This document shows, piece after piece, positions 15,172 through 22,269 of a stretch of DNA of 23,789 nt. The position numbers and the translations under genes are program-made. Numbering within the stretch: position 1 is the stretch's first letter; the number at the start of each line of letters is the position of its first letter. The DNA is from Anaerolineaceae bacterium (GTDB taxonomy: Bacteria > Chloroflexota > Anaerolineae > Anaerolineales > Anaerolineaceae), in contig DQHW01000028.1 of the NCBI GenBank assembly GCA_003524305.1, positions 105,827 through 129,615 of the forward strand, written 5' to 3'. Below the pieces are notes generated by a model. It searched no databases, was not told the origin of the DNA, and saw only the letters and a program-made list of their open reading frames with translations.

Positions 15172-15554
15172 TAATGAGAATCCTGGCATTTCTCGCATAA
15201 ACCAAACAATACCAGGTGGTTGGTTTTAATCTTATAGTGATAATTTTTTTCCAATTTTGAAATTAGAGGAGCAATTTGATCATCCTCGATCATGGTGATG
15301 TAGCCGCAACCCTGGCAGACCAAATGGTGATGCGGATTTTCGCCTGCCAATTCAAAAACGGCTGCGCCCAGCCCCATGTCTGAAACGGTGACTTTGCCTT
15401 GACTCACCAACCGGTCGAGCGCCCGGTAAACCGTGGATGGATTCAGGGCTGGTAATCGAAGATGAACCCCCTCGAAAATTTGATGCGAGGTGAGATGGGA
15501 TTTTTGAGTTCCCAAGGTTTCCAGGATGAGTTGGTCGGCTGAAGAATTTCTCAT
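15171..15554 (-). CDS. Fur-family metal-responsive repressor
   Basis: 127 residues: a winged-helix DNA-binding domain with recognition helix in NPSTVYRALDRLVSQGKV (38-55) and a dimerisation/metal domain. The PHHHLVCQGCG motif (74-84) and CEKC (120-123) give the two CxxC pairs C80/C83 and C120/C123 of the structural zinc site; H75-H77 and H113 are candidate regulatory-metal ligands. Family members sense iron (Fur), zinc (Zur), nickel (Nur), manganese (Mur) or peroxide (PerR); the sequence alone does not decide. Divergent transcription from an ECF metal transporter makes a nickel/cobalt or zinc role most likely (inference). The start has an AATAAT hexamer 7 nt upstream and no clear Shine-Dalgarno sequence. 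Confidence 0.9.
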   Translation of the reverse strand: MRNSSADQLILETLGTQKSHLTSHQIFEGVHLRLPALNPSTVYRALDRLVSQGKVTVSDMGLGAAVFELAGENPHHHLVCQGCGYITMIEDDQIAPLISKLEKNYHYKIKTNHLVLFGLCEKCQDSH

Positions 15555-15561
15555 ATCTCAA

Positions 15562-15593
15562 ATTATTGCAATTGCAAAGATTTGCATTATAAT
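15562..15593 (+). promoter_or_regulatory. cbiM promoter overlapped by candidate Fur-family operator
   Basis: TTGCAA (15566-15571), a 16-nt spacer and an exact TATAAT (15588-15593) form a good plus-strand promoter for cbiMQO. Superimposed are two dyads: the perfect 12-bp palindrome TTGCAATTGCAA (15566-15577) and TGCAAA-GA-TTTGCA (15573-15586), which share a half-site. A repressor bound here would cover the -35 box and spacer. The reverse-strand AATAAT (15562-15567), 7 nt from the fur start, suggests the same site also controls fur. Assignment to this Fur protein is inference. Confidence 0.65.
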
Positions 15594-15644
15594 ATCTCTG
15601 TCTCTAAGAAATTGTATCATCTTTCACTAATGGGAGGGAACATC

Positions 15645-16592
15645 GTGTTAACTGGTAAATTGTTCATGCATCTTCCTGATGGTTTTTTGAGTATTCCTGT
15701 TTCGATAGTGCTTTGGGTGGTTAGCGTCATTGTTATTGGCATCGCTTTGCGTAAAACCAGCAAACAGTTGGGTGAAAAAGAGATTCCACTGATGGGAATT
15801 TTAGCTGCTGCGATTTTTGCGGGTCAAATGTTGAACTTCAGTGTCGCTGGCGGAACCTCCGGTCACTTATTAGGGGCTGCGCTCGCCACCATCCTGCTTG
15901 GACCGTGGGTAGCGATTTTGGTTATGACTTCTGTTGTTTCCATCCAGGCTCTTGTTTTTCAAGACGGCGGACTAATTGCCCTTGGCGCCAATCTATTTAA
16001 CATGGCAGTTGTTGGTGTGTTTGTTTCTTACGCTGTTATCACTTTAACAAATAAATTGATCAAAAATGAAAGAACCGCTCTTTTTTCTGGCTCGGTAGTT
16101 TCAGCATGGTTCTCAATTTTATTTGCTTCTTTAGCTTGTGCGCTCGAATTGGCATCATCAGGAACTTCCCCCGCTAACATTGCTGTTCCGGCAATGGCAT
16201 TAATACATGCGTTAATAGGTGTTGGCGAGGCGTTAATTACATTAGGAGCCGTTAGTTTTATATACGCAACACGGAAAGATTTGTTGAAAATAAGTGGTGT
16301 CTTGAAGACCACAAATAAAGGAATCTTGATAGGTGGCGGAGTAATTACTTTGGTGCTTGCAATTTTATCTCCTCTGGCTTCAAGCCATCCTGACGGACTT
16401 GAATGGGTCGCCGAACAACAAGGATTTTTATCTGTGGCTCAAGATTCGATATATAATTTAATTCCTGATTATGTGATGCCCGGCTTTAATAACGAGGCAG
16501 TGGCAACAATTCTCGCAGGCATCATTGGCGCTGTCGTGGTTTTTATACTTGCAATTGGCGTTGCGCAGACCAGAAAAAAATCAATCTCATAA
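15645..16592 (+). CDS. cbiM: ECF transporter metal-binding component CbiM/NikM with fused PDGLE domain
   Basis: The substrate-specific membrane subunit of a cobalt/nickel energy-coupling-factor importer. The motif MHLPDGFLS (residues 8-16 from the GTG) is the CbiM/NikM N-terminal metal-binding signature. NFSVAGGTSGHLLGAALATILLGPW contains the conserved SGHLLG histidine, and the HALIGVGEALIT segment is also typical. The C-terminal part carries SSHPDGLEW (about residue 248) and a last membrane helix, that is a PDGLE domain taking the place of a separate CbiN/NikN. Start GTG at 15645 is supported by GGGAGGG (15632-15638) 6 nt upstream; ATG 15666 at the MHL motif is the alternative. 315 residues. 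First gene of the operon; metal probably Co or Ni. Confidence 0.9.
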   Translation: MLTGKLFMHLPDGFLSIPVSIVLWVVSVIVIGIALRKTSKQLGEKEIPLMGILAAAIFAGQMLNFSVAGGTSGHLLGAALATILLGPWVAILVMTSVVSIQALVFQDGGLIALGANLFNMAVVGVFVSYAVITLTNKLIKNERTALFSGSVVSAWFSILFASLACALELASSGTSPANIAVPAMALIHALIGVGEALITLGAVSFIYATRKDLLKISGVLKTTNKGILIGGGVITLVLAILSPLASSHPDGLEWVAEQQGFLSVAQDSIYNLIPDYVMPGFNNEAVATILAGIIGAVVVFILAIGVAQTRKKSIS

Positions 16593-16605
16593 TTGACGGT
16601 AAAAA

Positions 16606-17382
16606 TTGCTAGAAATCTATCAACATCAGATTAGCCCCTTACATTTCTTAAATACGAGAGTGAAGACCATCTTCACCCTCGTATTTATTCTGTGTGTCAG
16701 TTTGTCGCCAAGCGGCACCTGGCCGGCTTATATCTTATTCTTAACCATATTAACAGCAGGATTAATCTTATCGAGATTAAGTATCAATAGAATTCTCTTG
16801 CGTTCATTGATCAGTTTGCCTTTCATACTGGCCGCTTTTCCATTGTTATTTACAGGTTCAGAACCGCGCTATCAACTCATAATCAGCGATCAGATCATAC
16901 TGGAGATCAGTCAACCAGGGGCAATTCGGTTATTGAGTATTGCCATTAAATCATGGATGTCGTTGATAGCAGCTATTCTATTGTCATCTACCACCCGTTT
17001 CGAAGACATGTTAACTGCTTTGCGGGCGACAGGATTTCCAAAATTGATAGTTTCCATCCTCTCTTTAATGTGGCGATATCTATCTTTATTGATTGACGAA
17101 GCCAGATCGCTATCCAGGGCTAGAGACAGTCGAAGCGCCGGTCAAACAAATAAGGGGACACTGGCATGGCGCGCAGGGGTTACGGGTAAAATGGTTGGCA
17201 ATTTGTTGTTAAGGTCATTGGAGCGCAGTGAACGGGTTTTTGCGGCTATGTCAGCTAGAGGTTACACAGGTGAACCCGTTTATCGAAGTTCCAGACCATT
17301 TACCAGGCGTGATTATTGGATATTAGCAAGCGGGATTATTCTTTGCTTGATAATCCTTGTTTTCGCCATGTTATCTCATTAA
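16606..17382 (+). CDS. cbiQ: ECF transporter transmembrane coupling subunit CbiQ/EcfT
   Basis: 258 residues with about five or six membrane helices. It transmits ATP-driven movement of the ATPase to CbiM. The two cytoplasmic coupling helices with Ala-Arg-Gly-type motifs are visible: DEARSLSRARDSR (about 164-176) and AAMSARGYTG (about 213-222), the latter in the family's A-x-x-x-R-G consensus. The only usable start is the TTG at 16606, since an in-frame stop lies 12 nt upstream. It has a weak ribosome binding site and follows the cbiM stop by 13 nt, so translation is probably coupled to cbiM. Its stop overlaps the ribosome binding site of the ATPase gene. Confidence 0.9.
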   Translation: MLEIYQHQISPLHFLNTRVKTIFTLVFILCVSLSPSGTWPAYILFLTILTAGLILSRLSINRILLRSLISLPFILAAFPLLFTGSEPRYQLIISDQIILEISQPGAIRLLSIAIKSWMSLIAAILLSSTTRFEDMLTALRATGFPKLIVSILSLMWRYLSLLIDEARSLSRARDSRSAGQTNKGTLAWRAGVTGKMVGNLLLRSLERSERVFAAMSARGYTGEPVYRSSRPFTRRDYWILASGIILCLIILVFAMLSH

Positions 17383-17393
17383 GGATTTATGCA

Positions 17394-18089
17394 ATGATTG
17401 AAATCACCAACTTGAATTTTCACTATCCTGACGGCAGATCAGCCCTTGAGCGGATCAACTTTGCAATTAATTCTGGAGAAAAGGTAGCTCTGGTGGGGGC
17501 TAATGGCGCGGGAAAATCCACCCTTTTACTGCATCTGAATGGCATTTTGCAAGGAGAAGGGGTGGTGAGAATAAACGGGTATGAGGTCAACAAAAACAAC
17601 CTGTCAAAAATACGATCGTTGGTAGGTATGGTCTTTCAAAACCCTGATGATCAATTATTTTCTTTGACCGTTGGAGAAGATGTAGCTTTTGGTCCGATTT
17701 ATCAGGGATTTGAAACCCATATCGTAGAAGAAAAAGTAAAAACCGCATTGGAAGAAGTTCAATTAGCCGGCTTTGATGACAGACACCCATTCCATTTGAG
17801 TGGTGGAGAAAAGAAGCGTGCTTCCATTGCCACAGTGCTTTCAATGTCACCGGAATACCTGGTGTTGGATGAACCCACGGCAGGGCTTGACCCAAAATCA
17901 AGAAGAGAATTGGTGGCGCTTTTAAAAAATTTACCGCAGACCTTGATCATTGCCACACATGATTTACAGATGGCGCTTGAATTATCCTCGCGCGTAATCC
18001 TTCTTAATCACGGCAAACTGGTCGCAGATGGAAGTTCAACCGAAATTCTTTGTGATGAACAATTATTAAAGCAGAATAACCTTATATAG
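17394..18089 (+). CDS. cbiO: ECF transporter ATPase subunit CbiO
   Basis: 231 residues of an ABC ATPase with every catalytic motif: Walker A GANGAGKST, Q-loop VFQNPDDQLFS, signature LSGGEKKRAS, Walker B YLVLDEP followed by TAGLDP, and the H-loop ATHD. The PDDQLF context after the Q-loop is typical of the ECF/CbiO branch. It powers the CbiMQO importer from the cytoplasmic side, probably as a homodimer because no second ATPase gene is present. ATG 17394 is preceded by AAGGA (17381-17385), 8 nt away; upstream in-frame codons lie inside cbiQ. Last gene of the operon. Confidence 0.95.
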   Translation: MIEITNLNFHYPDGRSALERINFAINSGEKVALVGANGAGKSTLLLHLNGILQGEGVVRINGYEVNKNNLSKIRSLVGMVFQNPDDQLFSLTVGEDVAFGPIYQGFETHIVEEKVKTALEEVQLAGFDDRHPFHLSGGEKKRASIATVLSMSPEYLVLDEPTAGLDPKSRRELVALLKNLPQTLIIATHDLQMALELSSRVILLNHGKLVADGSSTEILCDEQLLKQNNLI

Positions 18090-18138
18090 AAACACTATAC
18101 ACAAAGTATCCAAGTCACCATAAACTCTGAAATTTAGC

Positions 18139-18144
18139 TATAAT
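18139..18144 (+). promoter_or_regulatory. -10 element of folE
   Basis: An exact TATAAT 44 nt before the chosen folE start, in the 99-nt gap after cbiO. No strong -35 hexamer was found at 16-18 nt. It suggests folE has its own promoter and is not simply the last gene of the metal-transporter operon. Confidence 0.45.
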
Positions 18145-18188
18145 CAGCTTATGGGTTGAATGACAACTTACTTAGAAAAGAGATGAAG

Positions 18189-18836
18189 ATGACAGAAATT
18201 TCTGTAGATGATTTTTCTATTGATGAATTAATGCAATTAAACCAGCGTAAGATTACACCCGAAGACCAAAAACGTTATGAAGGGTACATGGCTGAAATTT
18301 TTACTGCCCTCGGTATGGATATCAACACACCATCGACCCATGAAACCCCACGCCGTTTTCTTGAAGCCATGCTTGAATCGACCAGTGGATACGAGGGCGA
18401 TCCCAAGTTGATTAAAGCATTCCCCAAAGAGTGCCGCGGCGAACCTGATTGCCGATTAAGCCAGGTAATTGAAGGACCTATCCATTTTCACTCTTTATGC
18501 GAACATCATGTCTTTCCGTTTTACGGCGAAGCATACGTGGGCTATGTGGCCGATGAAAGCATTCTTGGAATATCAAAACTAACCCGTTTGGTACGGTTGT
18601 ATACAAAACGTTTTGCTGTTCAAGAACGCATAGGCTACCAGATCGCTGATACTCTTGAAGCCTTGATGAAACCGCACGGCGTGGCAGTCTATATTCGCGC
18701 CAAGCATATGTGCGTAGAAATGCGCGGAGTAAGAGAAATTTCACCCGCCACCCGCACAACAGTTTTCAGAGGCGAATATGCAAACGATCCAGCTTTGCGC
18801 TCTGAATTTCTTAATGTGTGTGGAATCACGAAATAA
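18189..18836 (+). CDS. folE: GTP cyclohydrolase I (zinc-dependent type IA)
   Basis: Converts GTP to 7,8-dihydroneopterin triphosphate, the entry step to folate and other pterins, in a homodecamer with one zinc per active site. The 215 residues have SLCEHHVFPFYG (102-113) with zinc ligand C104 and active-site H106/H107, and the second zinc cysteine C175 in AKHMCVEMRGVRE. LTRLVRLYTKRFAVQER (131-147) is the usual helix segment. All zinc-site residues are kept, so this is the Zn-dependent form and not FolE2. ATG 18189 is chosen (AGAG 6 nt before); ATG 18183 and TTG 18156 are in-frame alternatives. Sits between a metal transporter and a phosphoesterase. Confidence 0.95.
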   Translation: MTEISVDDFSIDELMQLNQRKITPEDQKRYEGYMAEIFTALGMDINTPSTHETPRRFLEAMLESTSGYEGDPKLIKAFPKECRGEPDCRLSQVIEGPIHFHSLCEHHVFPFYGEAYVGYVADESILGISKLTRLVRLYTKRFAVQERIGYQIADTLEALMKPHGVAVYIRAKHMCVEMRGVREISPATRTTVFRGEYANDPALRSEFLNVCGITK

Positions 18837-18856
18837 GCAAATTTTTGGGGGATAAT

Positions 18857-20275
18857 TTGGTTCAACTTACATTGCTTCATACAAATGATTTACATGGCAG
18901 AATTCACCAGCTTGCCAGAATTGTTACATTAATAAAACAGATACGTTCTGAAGTGGTTCTAGCAGGAGGTGTTTGTTTTTATTTTGATTGTGGTGATTGT
19001 GAAGACACAGTCCAACTTGAAAGTTGTCTGACACGAGGTTCCTCGATGCATGCATTGATGCAGGCCGCCACCTGTGATTTGGCTGCTCTTGGAAATGCCA
19101 TTCCAATCCGATATGGGCAGCAAGCTGTCGAAAACCTGGCAAAGGCATTTGGTAAACCATTACTTTGTGCAAACCTATATGAAAAGAACGGGGAACTTGT
19201 TAAGGGACTTGAACCCTATAAAATTCTTGAAACAACAGGAATAAAAATTGGAGTAATAGGCATAACTGACCCCATGCGAGCCTACTCCACCTTTTTTGGT
19301 CTCGACCCAAAAGATCCTACCGAATTGCTGCCGGGGCTGATTGAGCAGGTACGCGCCATCGGGGCACAAACCGTGATCCTTTTGTCTCATTTCGCTTCAA
19401 AAAATGATATTCCACTGGCTGAAAAAGTATCAAACATTGATGTGATACTAAGTGGTCATGATCATCAGCAAATCAATCCTCCACTTGAGGTAAATAGCAC
19501 GCTGATCATGGAATCTGGTGAGTTTGGCGAATTTCTCGGACGGTTGGACCTCATACTTGATGAAAACACAGGCAGAGTCATAAATTCTCGCGGAGAATTA
19601 ATCCCGATTGTTGATGATATTAGCCCAGATCAAGATTTTCTTGAAGCAGTGAAAACTCAAGAAAAACAAGTTGATACATTGATGTCTGAAAAAATCGGCG
19701 ATATTCTACACCCTATAAATTGCCTTTCAGATGTTGAATGTGCTGCCGGAAATCTTTTGGCTGATGCTTTATTAGAATACGTGGATGGTGCCCAAGTAGC
19801 TTTTGTAATAAATGGACATTGGACAAATGGGTTGACTGAAGGGAAAGTAACTCAGCGGGATTTATACACAGCAAATCGCTCGGCAGGTAATCCAGCCCGG
19901 ATCAAATTATCAGGCAAACAAATTAAAGACTTTCTAGTTGCGGCATTAAAACCAGAAAACATCGAAAGAAAATTGCATCCCTTGCGAGGCAAAGAATGTG
20001 GTTGGCCTCACGTGGCAGGTATTAGCGTTTCTGTGGGTGCTGAAGATCCTGAAAAATTGGAAATCATGATGAATGGGCGTAATATTCAACCGTTTGATGA
20101 GTTTATCGTTGCTGCATCGGATTTGGAATTTTCAGAAATTCTTGGCTACCTGCCGATTGCAGATGAAGAGATTGAATATGAAGTTCCCACAATCTTGCCT
20201 GAAGTCGTAGAAGCATACCTAAAAAAGCACACACCCCTCATGCCCGGAACTGAAAAAAGAATTCAATTTAAATGA
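18857..20275 (+). CDS. cytoplasmic 5'-nucleotidase/UshA-like metallophosphoesterase with altered catalytic motif
   Basis: 472 residues in two domains: an N-terminal calcineurin-like phosphoesterase and a C-terminal 5'-nucleotidase substrate domain (from about 285, with CAAGNLLADALLEY and a GHWTNGL...TQRDLY segment). Metal ligands seen are D11/H13 in LLHTNDLHGR, D47 in FDCGD, N80 in ALGN, H178 in LLSHF and H201/H203 in SGHDH. The usual GNHEFD motif reads GNAIPI, so the catalytic His and its Asp partner are missing. No signal peptide, unlike periplasmic UshA. Start: TTG 18857 with GGGGG (18847-18851) 5 nt upstream; the in-frame ATG 18818 lies within folE. It follows folE closely, so a phosphate-removing step on a pterin or nucleotide is a reasonable guess. 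Confidence 0.8.
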   Translation: MVQLTLLHTNDLHGRIHQLARIVTLIKQIRSEVVLAGGVCFYFDCGDCEDTVQLESCLTRGSSMHALMQAATCDLAALGNAIPIRYGQQAVENLAKAFGKPLLCANLYEKNGELVKGLEPYKILETTGIKIGVIGITDPMRAYSTFFGLDPKDPTELLPGLIEQVRAIGAQTVILLSHFASKNDIPLAEKVSNIDVILSGHDHQQINPPLEVNSTLIMESGEFGEFLGRLDLILDENTGRVINSRGELIPIVDDISPDQDFLEAVKTQEKQVDTLMSEKIGDILHPINCLSDVECAAGNLLADALLEYVDGAQVAFVINGHWTNGLTEGKVTQRDLYTANRSAGNPARIKLSGKQIKDFLVAALKPENIERKLHPLRGKECGWPHVAGISVSVGAEDPEKLEIMMNGRNIQPFDEFIVAASDLEFSEILGYLPIADEEIEYEVPTILPEVVEAYLKKHTPLMPGTEKRIQFK

Positions 20276-20277
20276 TT

Positions 20278-21753
20278 TTAATGGCAGTTATCGTCACCAA
20301 TTTGCATCCAACGATGTCCGGCGGTATCTAATAATTGGTTGCTTTCTATCGGCCCCCACTCTCCGGGGTCATAAAAACTCAAAGGCGGCGCATCGGGGCT
20401 TTGCCAACCCCGCAAAATCGGATCGATTAATTCCCAGGATAATTCGGTCTGGTCCGCGCGTGTAAACAAAGACGCGTCCCCATTGATCACATCTAATAAC
20501 AGGCGTTCGTAAGCTTCAGGCAGTGGACTTGGTCCGAATTCATCCCGGTAGTGATAATCCATTCGCACTGATTTTGTGTCTGCCAGCGTATCTGGCACCT
20601 TTGCTTCAAATTGAATGTGAATCCCTTCATCAGGTTGAAGCGACATTGAAAACAGATTTGAGGGAGCTTCAAGGCAAGTCCGGTTTGGAAAGATCATGTG
20701 AGGCGGACTTTTAAACTGAATAATGATTTCGCTTATTTTTTCCTTAAGTTTTTTGCCAGAACGCAGGTAGAATGGCACCCCCTGCCAGCGCCAGTTATCG
20801 ATAAAGAACCGAAAAGCCGCATATGTTGCGGTCTGGCTGTCAGAAGCTACATTGGGTTCATTGCGGTAACCCCGATATTGACCTCTGACGGTATGCTTTT
20901 TCACATCACTTTCTGCAATCGGTCTGATGGCGCTAATCACCTTAACTTTTTCATCCCGAAGTGCATCGGCGTTGGAAGAGCTGGTTGGTTCCATGGCTAC
21001 AAGTGTCAATAGTTGCAGCAAGTGGTTTTGGAACATGTCTCTCACCACTCCGGCTTTTTCATAATATTTTCCGCGTGTTTCAACCCCCACTGTTTCGGCA
21101 ACCGTGATTTGCACATTCTCAATATAATTACGATTCCAGACCGGTTCAAAAATGGTATTGGCAAAGCGGGCAACCAAAATGTTTTGAACGGTTTCTTTAC
21201 CCAAATAATGGTCAATCCGAAAGACTTGTTTTTCTTGCAAGACTTCATGCAGCATAATATTTAATCCACGGGCACTGGGCAGGTCGGCTCCAAAGGGCTT
21301 TTCGATCACCACTCTGCGCCAACCCTCTTTTTCATCAAGCATTTGCTCCGCGGCCAGACCATTGACAATCAGCGAAAAGAAATCAGGCGGCGTGGCCAGG
21401 TAATACATACGATTGGCTGCGCCGTTTTCCATGGCTGACAATTCTTGGTTGAAACGGTTGTATGTTAAAGGGTCAGAAAAATCGCCTGATCTATACGTGA
21501 TCTTTTGTGAAAAATGCAGCCAGGCGGTTTCATCTATGGGTTCTGACCACAATTCAAGCAAACTGGTATGGCATGTCTGGCGCAAGTCTTCATCGCTCCA
21601 GGCGCGGGTAGCGACTCCAAAAATGCGAAAATCTTTTGGTAATCTCTTCTTGAGGTATAAATTAAACAAAGCCGGGATGAGTTTGCGGTGAGAGAGGTCG
21701 CCTGATGCGCCAAAAATGAGGATGGAAGTATTTACTGTCATGAGTTGATCCAT
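20278..21753 (-). CDS. zwf: glucose-6-phosphate 1-dehydrogenase
   Basis: Oxidises glucose 6-phosphate to 6-phosphogluconolactone with NADP (or NAD), the entry to the oxidative pentose phosphate path. The 491 residues show the N-terminal coenzyme loop IFGASGDLSHRKLIPALF (13-30), the signature RIDHYLGKE (about 175-183) that binds the substrate phosphate, the downstream NHLLQLL helix and FYLRSGKKL. Length is typical. Neither pgl nor gnd lies alongside. The start at 21753 has no clear Shine-Dalgarno sequence; an extended -10 TGT-CATAAT (minus, 21763-21771) ends 9 nt before it, so the leader would be very short. ATG 21741 is an alternative. Its stop is 2 nt from that of the convergent phosphoesterase gene. 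Confidence 0.95.
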   Translation of the reverse strand: MDQLMTVNTSILIFGASGDLSHRKLIPALFNLYLKKRLPKDFRIFGVATRAWSDEDLRQTCHTSLLELWSEPIDETAWLHFSQKITYRSGDFSDPLTYNRFNQELSAMENGAANRMYYLATPPDFFSLIVNGLAAEQMLDEKEGWRRVVIEKPFGADLPSARGLNIMLHEVLQEKQVFRIDHYLGKETVQNILVARFANTIFEPVWNRNYIENVQITVAETVGVETRGKYYEKAGVVRDMFQNHLLQLLTLVAMEPTSSSNADALRDEKVKVISAIRPIAESDVKKHTVRGQYRGYRNEPNVASDSQTATYAAFRFFIDNWRWQGVPFYLRSGKKLKEKISEIIIQFKSPPHMIFPNRTCLEAPSNLFSMSLQPDEGIHIQFEAKVPDTLADTKSVRMDYHYRDEFGPSPLPEAYERLLLDVINGDASLFTRADQTELSWELIDPILRGWQSPDAPPLSFYDPGEWGPIESNQLLDTAGHRWMQIGDDNCH

Positions 21754-21832
21754 AATATTTTAATTATGACACAAATCGTCTGATTAAAACAGGGGATATT
21801 GTACTGGAACAAGAACACCTCGTGTTTTTGAT

Positions 21833-22099
21833 TTACAAGATCATAAGAACCCTTTTGTGACTGCTCAGTTCAGCATATAAGGCATCCATTTGGGTGCGGC
21901 TTTCTGCTATAAATTGAAAAGAAACAGAACGGTATTTATTACCATTTGATAATTTACTCATAATATTTTCTTCCAATAATTCGGGCACATGAGACCTTAC
22001 GATCGCAATTACAAAATCTTCGAAATCCGGTTCATCCAGTCCAATTACTTTTAGTGGAAAAGTAATTGGATACTCAAGTTCCAATGGCTGGTTTGGCAT
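21833..22099 (-). CDS. DUF493 (YbeD-family) protein
   Basis: 88 residues with an ACT-like alpha-beta fold pattern: ITFPLKVIGLDEPDFEDFVIAIV, then SNGNKYRSVSFQFIAESRTQMDALYAELSSHKRVLMIL. The K-Y-x-S-V-(S/T) strand and the final strand ending in V-L-M-x-L are the marks of DUF493/YbeD. The family is widespread and small, with an unestablished role; E. coli YbeD is thought to be regulatory because of its ACT-like fold. ATG 22099 is chosen because AAGAGGA (22105-22111) lies 5 nt before it; the longer in-frame start at 22126 has no such site. Confidence 0.8.
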   Translation of the reverse strand: MPNQPLELEYPITFPLKVIGLDEPDFEDFVIAIVRSHVPELLEENIMSKLSNGNKYRSVSFQFIAESRTQMDALYAELSSHKRVLMIL

Positions 22100-22155
22100 T
22101 TTTTTCCTCTTAAAATCTTCAGACAATACTCTTGGTTATCAAATTAGGCTGTTAA

Positions 22156-22169
22156 AAATGACGTCATTT
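22156..22169. repeat. 14-bp perfect palindrome between divergent genes
   Basis: AAATGACGTCATTT, a perfect palindrome in the 170-nt region between the divergent DUF493 and sensor genes. It is followed by two copies of GGTGAATTAT (22234-22243 and 22262-22271); the second holds the ribosome binding site and start of the sensor gene. Such a dyad could be an operator; no protein can be named. Confidence 0.45.
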
Positions 22170-22269
22170 ATTAAAATTACAATTAACACTTTCCTTACGG
22201 ATAAAATATTTATAGAGATTGTATACTGATAATGGTGAATTATCCATGATATATCCAAATAGGTGAATT

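Noticed and set aside
15594..15645. Cobalamin riboswitch before cbiM
   Set aside because: Only about 50 nt lie between the predicted transcription start and the GTG, far too little for the roughly 200-nt element, and no B12-box-like sequence was seen.
18151..18159. Two-codon reading frame ATG-GGT-TGA at the expected folE transcription start
   Set aside because: Striking position 6 nt after TATAAT, but nine bases are too little evidence for a regulatory mini-gene.
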